6,016 nt of DNA, from NCBI GenBank assembly GCA_019118985.1, contig DWXX01000099.1, positions 1 through 6,016 of the forward strand, given 5' to 3'. The translations under genes were made by a program, and so were the position numbers. Below the pieces are notes generated by a model that was given only the letters and a program-made list of their open reading frames with translations, had not been told where the DNA came from and did no database searches. This stretch comes from Candidatus Faecalibacterium faecipullorum. GTDB taxonomy: Bacteria; Bacillota; Clostridia; Oscillospirales; Ruminococcaceae. Shown piece by piece: positions 1 through 5,203 of this stretch (the stretch's first letter is position 1; each line of letters opens with the position of its first letter).

Positions 1-44
1 TCCAGTTCATCGGCCAGAAGAAGTGGGTCAATTACGAGGTGTAA
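1..44 (+). CDS. Carbohydrate ABC transporter permease, first subunit (3' end only)
   Basis: Only the last 13 codons are present (codons begin at base 3), giving QFIGQKKWVNYEV and a TAA stop at 42-44. A short basic-aromatic tail of this kind, ending in VNYE or similar, is typical of the MalF/MsmF/LacF-type permease of sugar importers. The next gene, 3 nt downstream, encodes the matching MalG/MsmG-type partner, which is the standard order (binding protein, permease 1, permease 2). The protein would be an inner-membrane subunit that pairs with the downstream permease to form the translocation channel. The assignment rests on the tail and on synteny; the body of the gene lies outside the window. 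Confidence 0.75.
   Translation, partial: QFIGQKKWVNYEV
36..41 (+). promoter_or_regulatory. Ribosome binding site of the second permease, inside the preceding gene
   Basis: GAGGTG lies 6 nt upstream of the ATG at 48. The same six bases are the last two sense codons (Glu-Val) of the preceding permease, and its TAA stop follows directly. This arrangement favours translational coupling of the two permeases, which must be made in equal amounts. It also decides the start at 48 over the in-frame ATG at 90: the only purine-rich stretch before 90 (GGGAG at 84-88) ends 1 nt from that codon, too close to act as a Shine-Dalgarno. Confidence 0.8.
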
Positions 45-47
45 AAG

Positions 48-914
48 ATGAGTACTGCTACCGCTACCACCAGCGCCCCCGCCGGGAGCATGAAGAACTC
101 CAAGCGGATCACCAAGGCGCTGACCTACGCCGCCCTGATCTTCGGCAGCGTCATCATGATCTTCCCCTTTGTGTGGATGGTGCTGACCTGCTTTAAGACC
201 CAGTCCGAATCGATGGCGATCCCGCCTCAGATCCTGCCTTCCCAGTGGAACCTTGACAACTTTGTCACCGCGCTGGAGAGCCTGCCCTTCGTCAACCTGT
301 ACGTCAACACCGCCCTGCTGATCGTGCTGCGGGTGCTCTGCGCCGTGGTCTTCAGCTCGATGGCGGGCTACGCCTTCGCAAAGCTGCAGTTCCCCTGCAA
401 GAACCTGCTGTTCTCCATCATCCTGATCCAGATGATGCTGCCCAGCCAGATCTTCATCACCCCGCAGTACCTGATGCTGGCCAAGGTGGGCATGACCAAC
501 TCCATCTTCGGCCTGGTGTTCCCCGGCCTGGTCTCCGCCTTCGGCACCTTCTTTCTGCGGCAGTCGTACCTGGCCATCCCCAACGAGATCGCCGAGGCCG
601 CCTATCTGGACGGCTGCAACAAGTGGCAGGCCTTCTATAAAGTCATGCTGCCCCTGACCGGCTCCAGCATGGCCGCCCTGGCCATTTTCACCGCGGTGTT
701 CGCCTACTCGGACCTGATGTGGCCCCTGATCTGCAACACCGACCTGAACATGATGACCCTGTCCGCCGGCCTGTCCACCCTGAACGGCCAGTTCACCACC
801 AACTTCCCCGTCCTGATGGCGGGCAGCCTGCTGGCCATGATCCCCATGGTGATCCTGTACCTGATCTTCCAGAAGCAGTTCATCCAGGGCATCGCCATGA
901 CCGGCGGCAAATAA
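48..914 (+). CDS. Carbohydrate ABC transporter permease (MalG/MsmG type)
   Basis: Integral membrane subunit of a binding-protein-dependent sugar importer, 288 aa, the usual size for this family. Six hydrophobic segments are visible at about residues 25-48, 86-109, 120-142, 151-172, 206-228 and 256-277. The cytoplasmic EAA loop that docks on the ATPase lies between segments 4 and 5: E180 begins EIAEAAYLDG, ending at G189, then C190 where most relatives have Ala, and L201-P202-L203 closes it. The N terminus is a Ser/Thr/Ala-rich tail of about 14 residues before a basic stretch (K16-K24), probably cytosolic. Known homologues import oligosaccharides such as raffinose, melibiose, maltose or multiple sugars; the alpha-galactosidase downstream points to alpha-galactosides, but the sequence alone does not fix the substrate. 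No ATPase gene is visible; such importers often share a genome-wide MsmK-type ATPase. Confidence 0.95.
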   Translation: MSTATATTSAPAGSMKNSKRITKALTYAALIFGSVIMIFPFVWMVLTCFKTQSESMAIPPQILPSQWNLDNFVTALESLPFVNLYVNTALLIVLRVLCAVVFSSMAGYAFAKLQFPCKNLLFSIILIQMMLPSQIFITPQYLMLAKVGMTNSIFGLVFPGLVSAFGTFFLRQSYLAIPNEIAEAAYLDGCNKWQAFYKVMLPLTGSSMAALAIFTAVFAYSDLMWPLICNTDLNMMTLSAGLSTLNGQFTTNFPVLMAGSLLAMIPMVILYLIFQKQFIQGIAMTGGK

Positions 915-954
915 GCCACTTTCCCCTCTGCCTTTCCGGCACACACGCACACAT

Positions 955-1001
955 CTGAGAATGGCGTCCGGCCCACTGTTCTGGCCGGGCGCTGTTCTCG
1001 G
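955..1001 (+). promoter_or_regulatory. Strong intercistronic RNA stem-loop without a T-run
   Basis: Bases 957-973 pair with 983-999 over 17 consecutive positions around a 9-nt loop (974-982). Two more pairs (956/1000, 955/1001) extend it to 19. Every non-Watson-Crick position (956/1000, 962/994, 963/993, 967/989) is G-T, so it pairs as G-U only in the + strand RNA; on the minus strand these would be A-C mismatches. The following bases (GGTTGAGTACATC) contain no T-run, so it is a poor intrinsic terminator. It lies after the permease gene and before the alpha-galactosidase. Possible roles are protecting the transporter mRNA 3' end, acting as a processing site or partial attenuator that sets transporter-to-enzyme ratio, or a factor-dependent terminator. 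The structure is read directly; the role is inferred. Confidence 0.75.
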
Positions 1002-1024
1002 TTGAGTACATCTATATTATAATG

Positions 1025-1031
1025 AAGGAGG
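1025..1031 (+). promoter_or_regulatory. Ribosome binding site of the alpha-galactosidase
   Basis: AAGGAGG, a near-perfect Shine-Dalgarno, ends 9 nt before the ATG at 1041. It sits in a short A/T-rich island (1011-1026) in otherwise GC-rich DNA, which would keep the site unstructured. It fixes the start at 1041. Confidence 0.85.
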
Positions 1032-1040
1032 ATACCGACC

Positions 1041-3245
1041 ATGAGTATCCATGCGAACCCCCAGACCGGACTGTTCACCCTCGAGACCGCCCACACCGCC
1101 TACCAGCTGTGGGCGGACGGCCAGGGTGTGGTGCACCATTTGTACTACGGCCCCGCGGTGGGCGCCGCCGACTTGCGCGGCACCGAGTATTGCTCGGACT
1201 GCGGCTTCTCCCCCCAGCCCGCCGGCATGGACACGCAGCGCACCTACTCCCTCGACACCCTCTGCCAGGAGTATACCGGCAGCGGCGTGGGGGACTACCG
1301 CATCGGCTGCCTGCGCCTGGCCGGCCCCGACGGCAGCCGCCTGGCCGACCTGCGCTTTGCGGGCTTCGAGGTGTGCCCCGGCAAGTACAGCCTGCCCGGC
1401 CTGCCCGCCGCCTTTGCCGGGGAGGAGGGCCAGTGCGACACGCTGCGCATCAGGCTGCGGGACGCCGTCAGCGGGCTGGAGGTGACGCTGCTCTACGGCG
1501 TCTTTGCCGAGGCCGACGTCATCACCCGGGCGGCAGTCATTACCAACGGGGGCAGCGGGGCCATCCGGCTGGACAAGGCCGCCTCGGCCTGCCTGGACAT
1601 CCCCTTCGGCGCGTGGGAGCTGATCCACTTCCACGGCCGGCACTGCATGGAGCGTCTGCCTGAGCGGGGGCCGCTGTTCGGGGCGGTGCAGACCATCCGC
1701 TCGGCCCGGGGGGCCTCCAGCCACCAGCACAACCCCTTCGTCATCCTGGCCCAGCCCCACGCTACCGAGACGGCGGGCGAGTGCCTCGGGGCGATGCTGG
1801 TCTGGTCGGGCAGCTTCAAGATCGAGTGCGAGGTCAGCCAGATGCGCTCCACCCGGCTGGTGGCCGGCATCAGCGACGACGACTTCTCCTGGACGCTCGA
1901 GCCCGGGGCCTCCTTCACCGCGCCGGAGGTGCTGTTCAGCTACAGCAACGAGGGGCTGGGGCAGCTGTCGAGGCAGTACCACCGCTTTGTGCAGCGGCAC
2001 ATCATCCGCAGCGTCTGGCGGGACAGGCACCGCCCCATCCTCATCAACAACTGGGAGGCCACCGAGATGGACTTCGACGCCGAGAAGATCCTCGGCATCG
2101 CCCGGCAGGCCGCCGAGCTGGGGGTGGAGATGTTCGTTCTGGACGACGGGTGGTTCGGCAGCCGCAGCGACGACCGCAGCGGCCTGGGGGACTGGGAGGT
2201 CAACGAGGCAAAGCTCGGCTGCACCCTGGACGAGCTGATCGCCGACGTCCATGCCCTGGGGATGCGCTTCGGCCTGTGGGTGGAGCCCGAGATGGTCAGC
2301 CCGGACACCCCCCTCTACGCCGCCCACCCCGACTGGGTGCTGGCCGCCCCGGGGCGGGCCCCCGCCACCGGCCGCAGCCAACTGGTACTTGACCTGGGCC
2401 GGCCGGAGGTGGTAGACTATCTCTACCATATCTTCCACCGGCTGCTGGCAGAGCACGACATCGCCTACGTCAAGTGGGACATGAACCGCAACATGACCGA
2501 CGTCTACAGCCATGCCCTGCCCCCTGAGCGCCAGGGGGAGGCCGCCTGCCGGTACATGCTGGGGCTGTACGAGCTGCTGGGGCGGCTGACGGGCGACTTC
2601 CCCGAGGTGCTGTTCGAGGGGTGCTCGGGGGGCGGCGGCCGCTTCGACGCGGGGATGCTGTACTACTTCCCCCAGATCTGGTGCAGCGACGACACCGACG
2701 CTGTCCACCGCATCAAGATCCAGTACGGCACCTCCTTCGGGTACCCGCCGGCGGCCATGGGCAGCCATGTCTCGGCCTGCCCCAACGGCCAGACCGGCCG
2801 CACCGTCCCCCTGGCCACCCGGGCCGTGGTGGCCATGGCCGGGATGTTCGGCTATGAGCTGGACCTGCGGGCCCTCTCGGCGGAAGAGAAGGAGGCCGTG
2901 CGCGGCCAGATCGCCCTCTACAAGCAGCTGCAGCCCCTGGTGCTGGACGGCCGGCTGGACCGTTTGACCGACGCCGCGGCCGACCGGTGCTTCACCGCGT
3001 GGCAGTTCACGGCGGCCGACGGCAGCCGGGCGGCTGTCAGCGTGGTGGCGCTGGACCCCCAGGCCAACCCCTGGCCCATCCACATCCGGCTGCGCGGGCT
3101 GGAGGCGGGGGCGCTCTACCGCGACAGCCTCACCGGCGGGGTGTGGACCGGCGCCGCCCTCTGCCACGCCGGGCTGACGCTGCCCATCCTGCGCGGGGAC
3201 TACCCCGCCGTGCAGATCATGATCGAAAGGACGGAACCCCTATGA
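1041..3245 (+). CDS. Alpha-galactosidase, glycoside hydrolase family 36
   Basis: Retaining exo-alpha-galactosidase (EC 3.2.1.22) that releases terminal alpha-1,6-galactose from melibiose, raffinose, stachyose and similar sugars. Its 734 aa match the roughly 730-aa GH36 enzymes of Firmicutes (AgaA/MelA/RafA type). The layout is an N-terminal beta-supersandwich (about 1-325), a (beta/alpha)8 barrel (about 326-640) and a C-terminal beta-sandwich (about 645-734). Visible motifs are NNWEAT (W338), LDDGWFG (D368, D369), GLWVEPEM (E415, E417), YVKWDMNR with the presumed nucleophile D480, EGCSGGGGRFD (C528, R534) and WCSDDTDA with the presumed acid/base D550. The 70-residue spacing of D480 and D550 equals that recalled for Geobacillus AgaA (D478/D548). 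There is no signal peptide, so it acts in the cytosol on imported sugars. Its stop overlaps the next start (ATGA), so the two are coupled. Its only CTA codon is the last one, imposed by that overlap. Confidence 0.97.
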   Translation: MSIHANPQTGLFTLETAHTAYQLWADGQGVVHHLYYGPAVGAADLRGTEYCSDCGFSPQPAGMDTQRTYSLDTLCQEYTGSGVGDYRIGCLRLAGPDGSRLADLRFAGFEVCPGKYSLPGLPAAFAGEEGQCDTLRIRLRDAVSGLEVTLLYGVFAEADVITRAAVITNGGSGAIRLDKAASACLDIPFGAWELIHFHGRHCMERLPERGPLFGAVQTIRSARGASSHQHNPFVILAQPHATETAGECLGAMLVWSGSFKIECEVSQMRSTRLVAGISDDDFSWTLEPGASFTAPEVLFSYSNEGLGQLSRQYHRFVQRHIIRSVWRDRHRPILINNWEATEMDFDAEKILGIARQAAELGVEMFVLDDGWFGSRSDDRSGLGDWEVNEAKLGCTLDELIADVHALGMRFGLWVEPEMVSPDTPLYAAHPDWVLAAPGRAPATGRSQLVLDLGRPEVVDYLYHIFHRLLAEHDIAYVKWDMNRNMTDVYSHALPPERQGEAACRYMLGLYELLGRLTGDFPEVLFEGCSGGGGRFDAGMLYYFPQIWCSDDTDAVHRIKIQYGTSFGYPPAAMGSHVSACPNGQTGRTVPLATRAVVAMAGMFGYELDLRALSAEEKEAVRGQIALYKQLQPLVLDGRLDRLTDAAADRCFTAWQFTAADGSRAAVSVVALDPQANPWPIHIRLRGLEAGALYRDSLTGGVWTGAALCHAGLTLPILRGDYPAVQIMIERTEPL
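3226..3245 (+). promoter_or_regulatory. Ribosome binding site and ATGA stop-start overlap between alpha-galactosidase and amylosucrase
   Basis: AAAGGA at 3226-3231 precedes the ATG at 3242 by 10 nt, a moderate Shine-Dalgarno located inside the alpha-galactosidase gene. The ATG (3242-3244) shares bases with the TGA stop (3243-3245). Such 4-nt overlaps normally mean translational coupling by terminating ribosomes, so the two enzymes are probably made in linked amounts. The same reading frame stays open upstream of 3242 within the alpha-galactosidase gene, but that stretch encodes Arg/Pro/Gly-rich nonsense, and family homology begins only after this ATG. Confidence 0.85.
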
Positions 3246-5059
3246 CCCAACAGGAAGAAGCCGCATTCCGCACCCGGCTGGCCCGCCACCACGACGAGCT
3301 GCGCTGGCTGTACATGGAGCTGTACGACAACGGCTCGATGTTCGCCGAGCTGTGCGACCAGATGCACGCCTTTGCCGAGGCCCGCAGCGCCGCGCTGAAG
3401 GACCGTGACGCCGCGCGGGAGGCTGACCCCGGCTGGTACAAGCGCCGCGACCTGCTGGGGATGATGCTGTACATCGACAACTTCGCCGGCGACCTCGACG
3501 GGGTGCGCTCCAAGCTCGATTACCTGGAAGAAGCCGGGGTGAGCTGTCTGCACCTGATGCCCTTCCTCGACACGGTCAGGGGGCGGGACGACGGCGGGTA
3601 CGCGGTGGCCGACTTCCGCACCGTGCGGCCCGATCTCGGCACCATGGACGACCTCGAGCAGCTGACCGCCGCCTGCCATGACCGGGGCATCAACGTCTGC
3701 ATGGACTTTGTGATGAACCACACCAGCTGCGACCATGCGTGGGCCCGCCGCGCCCGGGAGGGCGACGGCGAGTACATGAGCCGGTACTTCTTCTTTGACA
3801 GCTGCGACATCCCCGCCCAGTACGAGCAGACCTGCCCCCAGGTCTTCCCCACCACCGCGCCGGGCAACTTCACCCAGCTTGAGGACGGCCGGTGGGTGAT
3901 GACCACCTTCTACCCCTACCAGTGGGACCTGAACTACAAAAACCCCCGGGTCTTCAACGAGATGATGTACAACTTCCTCTACCTTGCCAACCGGGGGATG
4001 GACGTCATCCGGATCGACGCGGTGCCCTATATCTGGAAGGAGCTGGGCACCCCCTGCCGCAACCTGCCGCGGGTACACACCATCGTCCGGATGATGCGTA
4101 TGATCGGGGAGATCGTCTGCCCCTCGGTCATCCTGCTGGGCGAGGTGGTGATGGAGCCGGTCAAGGTGGTGCCCTACTTCGGCACGGTGGAAAAGCCCGA
4201 GTGCCACCTTTTGTACAACGTGACCACCATGTGCACCACCTGGCACACCGTCGCCACCCGCGACACCCGGCTGCTGCGCCGGCAGCTGGACGCCGTCAGC
4301 AGCCTGCCCAAAGAATACGTCTTCCTCAACTACCTGCGGTGCCACGACGACATCGGCTGGGGGCTGGACTACGACAGCCTGCGCCGCTGGGGGATGGAGG
4401 AGGTGCCCCACAAAAAGTACCTCAACGACTTCTTCCAGGGCCATGTGGCCGGCAGCGTCAGCCGGGGGGAGCTGTACAACGACGACCCCGCCACCGGGGA
4501 CGCCCGCTTCTGCGGCACCACCGCCAGCATGTGCGGCCTGGAGGCGGCGGCCACCCCCGCGCAGACCGATACCGCCGTCCGGTTCGACCTGACGTTGCAC
4601 GCCATGATGCTCTTCCAGTCGGGCATCCCGATGCTCTACAGCGGGGACGAGATCGGCCAGCTGAACGACTACAGCTACAAGGACGACCCCGCCAGGGCCG
4701 CCGACAGCCGCTATGTCCACCGGGGGCGCCTGCCCTGGCAGCGGGCGGCGCAGCGGCATGACGAGGCCACCCCGGCCGGCCGCATCTTCACCGGGCTGCA
4801 CGAGCTTGAGACGGTGCGGCGGGCGAACCCCGCCTTTGAGGCGTCGGCCGCCGTCTCCACCCTCGACACCGGGTCGCTGGCGGTGCTGGGCGTCCGCCGG
4901 GAGGGCGGGGGCGAAGTGCTGGTCGGCCTGTTCAACTTCGGCGGGGAGAGTCTTTCCGTCCCCCTGCCGGCAGGGGACTACGCCGACCTGCTGACCGGCG
5001 CGCAGTACACCGGCAGCGCGGCGCTCGCGCCCTACGGCTTCCTCTGGCTGCGCGGCTGA
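3242..5059 (+). CDS. Amylosucrase-type enzyme, glycoside hydrolase family 13 subfamily 4
   Basis: Sucrose-splitting GH13 enzyme, 605 aa. Amylosucrase (EC 2.4.1.4) transfers the glucosyl unit of sucrose onto an alpha-1,4-glucan and releases fructose; close relatives are sucrose hydrolases. An N-terminal helical region (about 1-65) precedes the barrel, which starts near LLGMMLYIDNFAGDL. Conserved positions are D117 (DGGYAV), H160 (MNHT), F223 (TTF before QWDLNY), R257 and nucleophile D259 (IRIDAV), acid/base E301 (LLGEVV), H368-D369 (RCHDDIGW), a B'-type insertion with NPATGDAR-like sequence (about 371-435), and R490 (DSRYVHR). D117-H160 and D259-E301 spacings (43 and 42) equal those recalled for the Neisseria polysaccharea enzyme (144/187, 286/328), and D117/R490 match its sucrose-specific D144/R509 pair. 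A beta-sandwich closes the protein (about 515-605). Length is a little under Neisseria's 636, mostly at the N terminus. No signal peptide. Sucrose phosphorylase (about 480-500 aa, other subfamily) is less likely; polymerising versus hydrolysing activity cannot be told from sequence. Confidence 0.92.
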   Translation: MTQQEEAAFRTRLARHHDELRWLYMELYDNGSMFAELCDQMHAFAEARSAALKDRDAAREADPGWYKRRDLLGMMLYIDNFAGDLDGVRSKLDYLEEAGVSCLHLMPFLDTVRGRDDGGYAVADFRTVRPDLGTMDDLEQLTAACHDRGINVCMDFVMNHTSCDHAWARRAREGDGEYMSRYFFFDSCDIPAQYEQTCPQVFPTTAPGNFTQLEDGRWVMTTFYPYQWDLNYKNPRVFNEMMYNFLYLANRGMDVIRIDAVPYIWKELGTPCRNLPRVHTIVRMMRMIGEIVCPSVILLGEVVMEPVKVVPYFGTVEKPECHLLYNVTTMCTTWHTVATRDTRLLRRQLDAVSSLPKEYVFLNYLRCHDDIGWGLDYDSLRRWGMEEVPHKKYLNDFFQGHVAGSVSRGELYNDDPATGDARFCGTTASMCGLEAAATPAQTDTAVRFDLTLHAMMLFQSGIPMLYSGDEIGQLNDYSYKDDPARAADSRYVHRGRLPWQRAAQRHDEATPAGRIFTGLHELETVRRANPAFEASAAVSTLDTGSLAVLGVRREGGGEVLVGLFNFGGESLSVPLPAGDYADLLTGAQYTGSAALAPYGFLWLRG

Positions 5060-5097
5060 GGCGCGTTCCGCTGGCGTCCCTCTTTCCATAAAACATG

Positions 5098-5131
5098 AAA
5101 ACCGTCTGCCCCGCCGGGCAGGCGGTTTTTT
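5098..5131 (+). terminator. Intrinsic terminator of the sugar operon
   Basis: An 11-bp GC-rich stem pairs 5101-5111 (ACCGTCTGCCC) with 5116-5126 around the tetraloop CGCC and runs into six T residues (5126-5131). AAA at 5098-5100 can extend the stem into the T-run. The one non-canonical pair (T5105-G5122) is G-U on the + strand. It begins about 40 nt after the amylosucrase stop. The minus strand has a shorter T-run (four Ts from GAAAA at 5097-5101), so weak bidirectional activity is possible, but no minus-strand gene needs it. Confidence 0.93.
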
Positions 5132-5137
5132 GCCGGT

Positions 5138-5166
5138 TTGCACCCGGCGCCAAAACCTGTTATAAT
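5138..5166 (+). promoter_or_regulatory. Sigma-A type promoter with extended -10 for the alpha/beta hydrolase
   Basis: The -10 hexamer TATAAT (5161-5166) is perfect and is preceded by TGT (5158-5160), giving the extended TGnTATAAT form. A weak -35 (TTGCAC, 5138-5143) lies exactly 17 bp upstream. Transcription should start near 5172-5174, leaving a leader of about 30 nt. It directly follows the terminator, so the hydrolase is its own transcription unit. A short inverted repeat, GCCGG-N7-CCGGC (5132-5148), surrounds the -35 and may be an operator or chance. Confidence 0.82.
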
Positions 5167-5188
5167 GGAGGCCGGAACACAAATCGAC

Positions 5189-5196
5189 AGGAGGTG
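5189..5196 (+). promoter_or_regulatory. Ribosome binding site of the alpha/beta hydrolase
   Basis: AGGAGGTG is a full-consensus Shine-Dalgarno ending 7 nt before the ATG at 5204. It lies downstream of the predicted transcription start, so promoter, leader and start agree. Confidence 0.9.
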
Positions 5197-5203
5197 CGCC
5201 GCC

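Noticed and set aside
915..956. CA-rich stretch after the permease, and search for CcpA cre or LacI-type operators in both gaps
   Set aside because: ACACACGCACACA is too short to count as a repeat element. I found no match to the cre consensus in 915-1040 or 5060-5203; the closest string (TGAAAACCG near 5096) has its central CG shifted by one base.
1018..1023. TATAAT just before the alpha-galactosidase, as a promoter -10
   Set aside because: A start 6-7 nt downstream (about 1030) would cut into the AAGGAGG ribosome binding site (1025-1031), and no -35-like hexamer lies 16-18 bp upstream (994-1001 reads GTTCTCGG). TTGAGT at 1002-1007 is only 10 bp away. The A/T-rich island more likely keeps the ribosome binding site open.
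1022..1663. Out-of-frame open frame starting at the ATG of TATAATG before the alpha-galactosidase
   Set aside because: The frame is a GC-rich shadow (Arg/Pro/Gly-rich). The Shine-Dalgarno lies downstream of this ATG, correctly placed for the ATG at 1041.
1017..3167. 716-codon open frame on the minus strand across the alpha-galactosidase
   Set aside because: It is aligned with the sense codons and open only because TTA/CTA/TCA are avoided. The protein is compositionally biased with no recognisable domain, while the sense strand encodes a complete GH36 enzyme with all catalytic motifs.
2987..3241. 85-codon upstream extension of the amylosucrase frame inside the alpha-galactosidase
   Set aside because: The extension encodes Arg/Pro/Gly-rich text with no family similarity. 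The ATG at 3242 has a ribosome binding site and an ATGA overlap, and the family N terminus fits there.
5058..5082. Second hairpin right after the amylosucrase stop (GAGGCGC with GCG-TC-CCTC)
   Set aside because: Seven pairs interrupted by a 2-nt bulge, with no T-run; weak compared with the terminator at 5098-5131 and easily due to chance.
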